Shown here one piece after another: positions 34,468-40,236 of a stretch of 40,236 nt of DNA. A program made the position numbers and the translations under genes. Every line of letters starts with the position of its first letter. Positions within the stretch are counted from its first letter, which is position 1. The notes below the pieces were generated by a model. That model did no database searches. It saw only the letters and a list, made by a program, of their open reading frames with translations, and had not been told where the DNA came from. Source of the DNA: an uncultured Gammaproteobacteria bacterium (GTDB taxonomy: Bacteria > Pseudomonadota > Gammaproteobacteria > Pseudomonadales > Pseudomonadaceae); NCBI GenBank assembly GCA_945612235.1, contig CALZAE010000013.1, positions 1 to 40,236 of the forward strand, written 5' to 3'.

Positions 34468-36390
34468 ATGCCCGTAATTACTCTTCCTGACGGCAGTCAG
34501 CGTACATTTGATCATCCTGTTTCTATTTTAGACGTCGCTCAATCCATCGGTGCAGGCCTTGCAAAAGCAACGGTTGCCGGTCGTGTGAATGGTCGTTTAT
34601 TAGATGCCACAGATTTAATCACCGACGACGCAACGCTATCGATTATTACCCCCAAAGACCCCGAGGGTGTTGAGATTATCCGCCACTCGTGCGCGCACTT
34701 GGTCGGTCATGCGGTTAAGCAGTTGTTTCCAGAAGCGAAAATGGTTATCGGTCCGGTGATTGATGAAGGCTTTTATTACGACGTAGCTATTGCGCGTCCG
34801 TTTACGCCTGATGATATGCAAGCGATTGAAAAGCGCATGAATGAGCTGATCAATCAAGATTACGATGTGATTAAAAAGCTGACTCCGCGTGCTGAAGTGA
34901 TCGAGATTTTCACTGAGCGTGGCGAGGACTATAAGTTACGTTTGATTGAAGATATGCCCGATGAAACAGAAATGGGTTTGTATTTTCACCAAGAGTACGT
35001 GGATATGTGCCGTGGACCGCATGTGCCTAACACGCGCTTCTTGAAGTCCTTTAAATTGACTCGTTTCTCTGGTGCATACTGGCGTGGTGACTCTAAGAAT
35101 GAGCAGTTGCAGCGTATTTATGGTACGGCGTGGGCGGATAAAAAGCAGCTCAGTGCTTATATTAAGCGTATTGAAGAAGCCGAGAAGCGTGATCACCGTA
35201 AACTCGGTAAGCGTTTAGATTTATTCCATATGCAAGAAGAAGCGCCAGGTATGGTGTTCTGGCATCCCAATGGCTGGACGCTGTATCAAGTGCTTGAGCA
35301 ATATATGCGTAAAGTGCAGCGTGAAAACGGCTATTTAGAAATCAAAACGCCGCAAGTGGTTGACCGTATCCTCTGGGAGAAGTCAGGTCATTGGACCAAC
35401 TACGCAGACAATATGTTTGTCACTGAGTCTGAGTCGCGTGATTATGCGATTAAGCCCATGAACTGTCCTTGCCACGTGCAAGTGTATAATCAGGGTTTAA
35501 AGAGCTACCGTGAGTTGCCTTTGCGTCTAGCGGAGTTTGGTGCCTGTCACCGTAACGAGCCGTCGGGTGCATTGCATGGTATAATGCGTGTGCGTGGCTT
35601 CGTGCAAGATGATGCGCATATCTTTTGTACAGAAGAGCAGATGCAAGCAGAATCAGCTGACTTTATTCGACTAACGCAAAAAGTCTATGCTGATTTTGGT
35701 TTTGATGAAATTGAATTGAAGCTGTCAACACGTCCAGAGCAGCGCGTCGGTTCTGACGAGCAGTGGGACTTGGCTGAGAAAGCCCTAGCTGACGCCTTAG
35801 ACTCTGCTGGTTTAAAGTATGAGTTGCAGCCCGGTGAAGGTGCATTCTACGGCCCGAAGATTGAGTTCTCTTTGCGTGACTGTTTAGGTCGTGTTTGGCA
35901 GTGCGGCACCTTGCAGCTTGACTTTAACTTGCCGGTACGTTTAGACGCAGAATACGTCAGCGAAGATAACGGCCGTAAACATCCAGTGATGTTGCACCGT
36001 GCAATTTTAGGTTCATTTGAGCGTTTTATTGGTATTTTGATTGAGCATTATGAAGGTGCATTTCCAGCTTGGTTAGCACCGACACAAGCGACAATTATGA
36101 ATATTAGTGAGAAACAAGGTCCTTTTGCACAGAAAGTTGAAAAAAAGTTGCTAGAAAGTGGATTTAGAGTCACAAGCGACTTGAGAAACGAGAAGATCGG
36201 CTTTAAAATCCGTGAGCATACTTTGCTCAAGGTTCCTTATTTGCTAGTAATTGGTGATAGGGAAGTTGAGACGCAAACCATTGCAGTGCGAACTCGTGGC
36301 GGTGAAGACCTCGGCAGTATGTCCGTCGACCAGTTCAGTGAGTTATTAAATACTGCGATTTCCCGGCGTGGTCGCCAAGATTTGGAGTGA
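34468..36390 (+). CDS. thrS: Threonyl-tRNA synthetase
   Basis: 640 residues, full length. Domains in order: TGS (1-61), the editing domain N2 (about 70-225, with [10 protein letters not shown] and CRGPHVPNT), the class II catalytic core, and the C-terminal anticodon-binding domain (about 535-640). Core motifs are [13 protein letters not shown] with the zinc-ligand Cys, motif 2 [17 protein letters not shown] and motif 3 [19 protein letters not shown]. It charges tRNA-Thr and edits mischarged Ser. GAGGAGG lies 4 bases before the ATG. Its TGA is followed within 2 bases by the infC AUU start. First gene of the translation cluster thrS-infC-rpmI-rplT-pheST. Confidence 0.98.
   Translation: MPVITLPDGSQRTFDHPVSILDVAQSIGAGLAKATVAGRVNGRLLDATDLITDDATLSIITPKDPEGVEIIRHSCAHLVGHAVKQLFPEAKMVIGPVIDEGFYYDVAIARPFTPDDMQAIEKRMNELINQDYDVIKKLTPRAEVIEIFTERGEDYKLRLIEDMPDETEMGLYFHQEYVDMCRGPHVPNTRFLKSFKLTRFSGAYWRGDSKNEQLQRIYGTAWADKKQLSAYIKRIEEAEKRDHRKLGKRLDLFHMQEEAPGMVFWHPNGWTLYQVLEQYMRKVQRENGYLEIKTPQVVDRILWEKSGHWTNYADNMFVTESESRDYAIKPMNCPCHVQVYNQGLKSYRELPLRLAEFGACHRNEPSGALHGIMRVRGFVQDDAHIFCTEEQMQAESADFIRLTQKVYADFGFDEIELKLSTRPEQRVGSDEQWDLAEKALADALDSAGLKYELQPGEGAFYGPKIEFSLRDCLGRVWQCGTLQLDFNLPVRLDAEYVSEDNGRKHPVMLHRAILGSFERFIGILIEHYEGAFPAWLAPTQATIMNISEKQGPFAQKVEKKLLESGFRVTSDLRNEKIGFKIREHTLLKVPYLLVIGDREVETQTIAVRTRGGEDLGSMSVDQFSELLNTAISRRGRQDLE
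36384..36387 (+). promoter_or_regulatory. Shine-Dalgarno supporting the infC ATT start
   Basis: GGAG at 36384-36387 inside the end of thrS, 5 bases before ATT at 36393. It makes the upstream GTG (36387) impossible as a start, since that codon is part of the SD. Confidence 0.65.
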
Positions 36391-36392
36391 TA

Positions 36393-36941
36393 ATTATCAA
36401 GCGAGATATGAGACAAGACAGACGAGCTGCCCCTAAGGCACCCATTAATGAGAACATCACAGCCCGCGAAGTGCGCCTGATTGGTGCAGAAGGTGAGCAG
36501 ATCGGGATCGTCTCGATTGATGAAGCTCTGGCAGCTGCTGATGAAGCGAAGCTGGATCTAGTTGAAATTTCTGCGGACGCGTTGCCGCCTGTATGTCGCA
36601 TCATGGACTACGGCAAGCACGTGTTTGAGAAAAAGAAACAGGTCGCGGCTGCTCGTAAGAATCAGAAACAGATTCAAATTAAAGAAATCAAGTTTCGACC
36701 AGGGACGGAAGACGGGGATTATCAGGTAAAACTACGCAACCTGATACGTTTCCTAGAAGATGGGGATAAAGCCAAGGTTTCATTACGATTCCGCGGCCGA
36801 GAGATGGCCCACCAGGAGCTGGGAATGGAGTTGTTAAAGCGGGTCGAAGGTGACCTTGCAGACTACGGCACCGTTGAACAGCATCCTAAGATGGAAGGAC
36901 GCCAGTTAATAATGGTCCTCGCCCCCAAAAAGAAAAAATAA
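36393..36941 (+). CDS. infC: Translation initiation factor IF-3
   Basis: 182 residues when started at ATT 36393, the rare start codon known for infC in E. coli and needed for IF3 autoregulation. The first codons then read (M)[14 protein letters not shown] at 36390 is one codon upstream, and an ATG at 36408 would shorten the protein by 5 residues but has no good SD. The body has the N-terminal signature [14 protein letters not shown] and the C-terminal domain with [18 protein letters not shown] and [14 protein letters not shown]3 binds the 30S subunit, prevents 70S association and checks start codons. The tail is KKKK. Confidence 0.95.
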   Translation: MIKRDMRQDRRAAPKAPINENITAREVRLIGAEGEQIGIVSIDEALAAADEAKLDLVEISADALPPVCRIMDYGKHVFEKKKQVAAARKNQKQIQIKEIKFRPGTEDGDYQVKLRNLIRFLEDGDKAKVSLRFRGREMAHQELGMELLKRVEGDLADYGTVEQHPKMEGRQLIMVLAPKKKK

Positions 36942-37003
36942 CCCCCTAGGGCACAGGCAGGCCTTAAGGTTATGCGTATCAATCTGAATGCGGAGTATTC
37001 AAC

Positions 37004-37198
37004 ATGCCAAAGATGAAAACGAAAAGTGGCGCTAAAAAGCGCTTTAAAGCGACAGCAAACGGTTTTAAACATAAGCACGCTTTCAAGAGTCACATCTTGA
37101 CCAAAATGACAACTAAGCGTAAGCGCCAACTGCGTGGGACATCTATGATGCACCCAAGTGATGTTGCCCGCGTTGAACGCATGTTGCGTGTTCGTTAA
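37004..37198 (+). CDS. rpmI: Ribosomal protein L35
   Basis: 64 residues, normal length and very basic. The sequence starts [15 protein letters not shown] and contains [20 protein letters not shown], the L35 signature. GGAG lies about 8 bases before the ATG. It sits in the conserved infC-rpmI-rplT order; in E. coli this unit is repressed by L20 binding upstream of rpmI. I did not identify the equivalent RNA site here. Confidence 0.97.
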   Translation: MPKMKTKSGAKKRFKATANGFKHKHAFKSHILTKMTTKRKRQLRGTSMMHPSDVARVERMLRVR

Positions 37199-37229
37199 TT
37201 TAGGTCTGGATAAATAAAGGTAAAATTTT

Positions 37230-37586
37230 ATGGCTCGTGTAAAACGTGGTGTTGTAGCCCGTAGTCGTCACAAGAAAATCTTAAAACTTGCTAAAGGTTA
37301 CTACGGTGCGCGTTCACGCGTGTTCCGTGTTGCTAAGCAAGCGGTTATTAAGGCTGGTCAGTACGCGTACCGTGACCGTCGTCAGCGTAAACGTCAATTC
37401 CGCGCTCTGTGGATTGCACGTATCAATGCTGGTGCACGTATCAATGGTTTGTCTTACAGCCGTTTCATTGCTGGCTTGAAAAAAGCTTCAATCGAAATCG
37501 ACCGTAAAGTACTGGCTGACTTAGCAGTAAACGAAAAAGCAGCATTTGCTGCAATTGTTGAACAAGCTAAGTCCTCTTTGGCCTAA
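37230..37586 (+). CDS. rplT: Ribosomal protein L20
   Basis: 118 residues. The long basic N-terminal helix ([20 protein letters not shown]) and the core [20 protein letters not shown] with [16 protein letters not shown] are diagnostic. It is an early 50S assembly protein that binds 23S rRNA and, in enterics, represses its own operon. AAAGG is the SD. A strong terminator follows. Confidence 0.98.
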   Translation: MARVKRGVVARSRHKKILKLAKGYYGARSRVFRVAKQAVIKAGQYAYRDRRQRKRQFRALWIARINAGARINGLSYSRFIAGLKKASIEIDRKVLADLAVNEKAAFAAIVEQAKSSLA

Positions 37587-37615
37587 GTTTTAAAACATTG
37601 CGACATGCGGTTTTG

Positions 37616-37648
37616 ATAAGGGAAGGGCTTAGGCTCTTCCCTTATTTC
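37616..37648 (+). terminator. Terminator after rplT
   Basis: 13-base-pair stem ATAAGGGAAGGGC (37616-37628) / GCTCTTCCCTTAT (37633-37645) with one G-T pair, loop TTAG, followed by a short T tract. Confidence 0.75.
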
Positions 37649-37680
37649 GTATAGAAACCCTATTTTTAAAAGTCATAGTA

Positions 37681-37725
37681 AGAGCACCTTGCAAAGCACG
37701 TGCGCTGTGTTTTGCAAGGTCCTCT
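37681..37725 (+). promoter_or_regulatory. Long hairpin abutting the pheS ribosome-binding site
   Basis: AGAG (37681-37684) pairs with CTCT (37722-37725); after one C-C mismatch, ACCTTGCAAA (37686-37695) pairs perfectly with TTTGCAAGGT (37711-37720). Four more pairs, one of them G-T, close a 7-nt loop. The SD GGAG (37726-37729) follows directly. There is no T tract, so it is not a standard terminator. A control or processing role is inferred. Confidence 0.5.
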
Positions 37726-37732
37726 GGAGTAA

Positions 37733-38752
<1,020 letters not shown>

Positions 38753-38783
38753 GTCGATACCCTTTAGAGTTTAGGAGAGCAGT

Positions 38784-40236
38784 ATGAATTTCAGTGAACA
38801 GTGGTTACGCAGTTTAGTTAATCCAGCGGCAACCCGTGATGAGTTAGTAGCACGCTTGTCTATGGCCGGTCTTGAGGTGGACGCCGTTGCGCCCGTGGCT
38901 GGTGAGTTTAGCGGTGTAGTGGTGGGCGAAATATTAAGCGCTGAACAGCATCCGGATGCTGATAAGTTACGCGTGTGTCAGGTAAGTGATGGCGAGCAAG
39001 CGGTACAAATCGTTTGTGGCGCACCCAATGCACGCGCGGGTATCAAAATCCCATTTGCTCGTGTCGGTGCTGTATTACCTGGCGACTTTAAAATCAAAAA
39101 AGCTAAGCTGCGCGGTGTCGAGTCATTTGGCATGCTGTGTTCAGCCAGCGAATTACAAATCAGCGAAGAAAACGATGGTTTGTTAGAGTTGCCTGCTGAT
39201 GCTGTGGTCGGTCAATGTGTGCGTGAAGCGTTAAACCTCAATGATGTGTGCATTGAGGTCGACCTCACGCCGAACCGTGGTGATTGCTTGTCTTTGCAGG
39301 GTTTAGCTCGCGAAGTAGGTGCGTTATATAACGTCCCTGTGCAATTGCCAGTGATTACTGCAGTTGCCGCGACTCATGAGCAAACAGTTGCTGTTGAGCT
39401 TGCCGCACCACAAGCCTGTCCGCGTTATGCTGGTCGTGTGATTACCGGTGTTGACTTAACCCAGACGACACCTGCATGGATGGTTGAGCGTTTACAGCGC
39501 AGTGATATTCGCAGCATTGATCCAGTGGTCGATGTGACCAACTATGTGATGATCGAGTTGGGTCAGCCGCTGCATGCCTTTGACTTAGCACAAATCAAAG
39601 GTGGTATTTGTGTACGTATGGCGCAAGACAACGAGCAGATTACTTTGCTCGATGGCCAAGACATTAAGCTCAAAACCAACACCTTAGTCATTGCAGACCA
39701 AGAGCGTGCGCTGGCGATTGCTGGTGTGATGGGCGGCGAAGACAGCGGTGTTGAAGTGGGTCAAACCACGGATATCTTCCTAGAGAGTGCCTTCTTTGAG
39801 CCAGTCGCCATTGCCGGTAAGGCGCGTTCTTATGGCTTGCATACTGATGCTTCGCACCGCTTTGAGCGTGGTGTAGATTGGCAATTACCTGCGCAAGCGG
39901 TTGAGCGTGCGACTGAGTTACTGCTGAGCATTGTGGGCGGTAGCGCAGGTCCTGTGGTGGTCACTGAAGATGCGCAGCATTTGCCAAAAGTTGAGCCTAT
40001 TACTTTGCGTGCCGAGCGCGTTAAGCAAATGTTTGGTTTAAGTCTGACTGATGCAGAGATTGAGTCACTGCTGACGCCGCTAGGTTTGCAGCTAACAGCG
40101 CAAGGTGCAGGTGTTTGGACGGTTGTTGTGCCAAGCCACCGTTTTGATATCACCATTGAAGTGGACTTGCTGGAAGAAATCGGCCGTTTATATGGCTACG
40201 ATCAGTTGCCTGTGCGTTACCCAGCCGCGCGCTTAG
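38784..40236 (+). CDS. pheT: Phenylalanyl-tRNA synthetase beta subunit, 3' truncated by the window
   Basis: 484 complete codons are visible of a usual ~790, and the frame is still open at the last base. AGGAGAG lies about 5 bases before the ATG. The N-terminus (MNFSEQWLRSLVNPAATRDE) is followed by the EMAP/OB-type tRNA-binding domain (about 39-150, with AEQHPDADKLRVCQV and CGAPNARAGIKIPFA), then the B3/B4 editing region. The window ends in the B5 domain. It carries tRNA-Phe recognition and Tyr-editing functions of the alpha2-beta2 enzyme. Confidence 0.97.
   Translation, partial: MNFSEQWLRSLVNPAATRDELVARLSMAGLEVDAVAPVAGEFSGVVVGEILSAEQHPDADKLRVCQVSDGEQAVQIVCGAPNARAGIKIPFARVGAVLPGDFKIKKAKLRGVESFGMLCSASELQISEENDGLLELPADAVVGQCVREALNLNDVCIEVDLTPNRGDCLSLQGLAREVGALYNVPVQLPVITAVAATHEQTVAVELAAPQACPRYAGRVITGVDLTQTTPAWMVERLQRSDIRSIDPVVDVTNYVMIELGQPLHAFDLAQIKGGICVRMAQDNEQITLLDGQDIKLKTNTLVIADQERALAIAGVMGGEDSGVEVGQTTDIFLESAFFEPVAIAGKARSYGLHTDASHRFERGVDWQLPAQAVERATELLLSIVGGSAGPVVVTEDAQHLPKVEPITLRAERVKQMFGLSLTDAEIESLLTPLGLQLTAQGAGVWTVVVPSHRFDITIEVDLLEEIGRLYGYDQLPVRYPAARL

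Overview
The window is a stretch of ordinary chromosome from a gammaproteobacterium of the Pseudomonadaceae. The evidence is gene content, gene order and protein similarity: fadB-fadA-DUF1653-topA, ccmABCDEFGHI beside fliK/fhlB-like genes, tesA divergent from an ABC pair and next to an L,D-transpeptidase, and thrS-infC-rpmI-rplT-pheST. By eye the base composition is close to balanced, lower than in typical Pseudomonas, so a lower-GC branch of the family is likely. The species cannot be fixed from here. I see no insertion sequence, prophage, integrase or CRISPR array.

Layout. 1-2.6 kb: end of fadB, then fadA (beta-oxidation), closed by a terminator. 2.6-5.7 kb: a DUF1653 gene and topA. 5.7-8.9 kb: a small unknown gene, an RluA-type pseudouridine synthase, and a DEAD-box RNA helicase (deaD-like) with a long folded leader. 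9.0-11.4 kb: a class I glutamine amidotransferase and rmuC. 11.4-12.5 kb, minus strand: LEA14-like lipoprotein, tiny SEC-C/His-rich protein, DUF2489 membrane protein. 12.6-15.9 kb: an unknown gene, a YchJ-type protein, and dinG with a possible LexA box. 16-18.1 kb: a beta-lactamase-fold hydrolase convergent with folD. 18.4-18.75 kb: tRNA cluster Arg(UCU)-His(GUG)-Leu(UAG). 18.8-21.1 kb: SirB2-like gene, fhlB-like and fliK-like genes. 21.2-28.3 kb: the complete nine-gene ccmA-I cytochrome c maturation cluster, mostly with overlapping stop/start codons. 28.4-34.1 kb: greB, ABC permease and ATPase, divergent tesA, a small unknown gene and an L,D-transpeptidase. 34.2 kb to the end: tRNA-Val(GAC), thrS, infC, rpmI, rplT, pheS and the start of pheT, the classic translation cluster.

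No wholly new multi-gene system is evident. The most interesting signal is in RNA: the thrS leader holds two hairpins, each with a 7-nt loop of the form GUUGUA(U/G). Read as anticodon loops, both present UGU, the anticodon of a threonine tRNA. They sit upstream of the Shine-Dalgarno sequence in the same order as the E. coli thrS operator, which suggests feedback control of thrS translation by ThrRS. Other regulatory signals are an AUU start on infC, a long near-perfect hairpin abutting the pheS Shine-Dalgarno, a possible LexA box at dinG, and a structured cold-shock-like leader on deaD.
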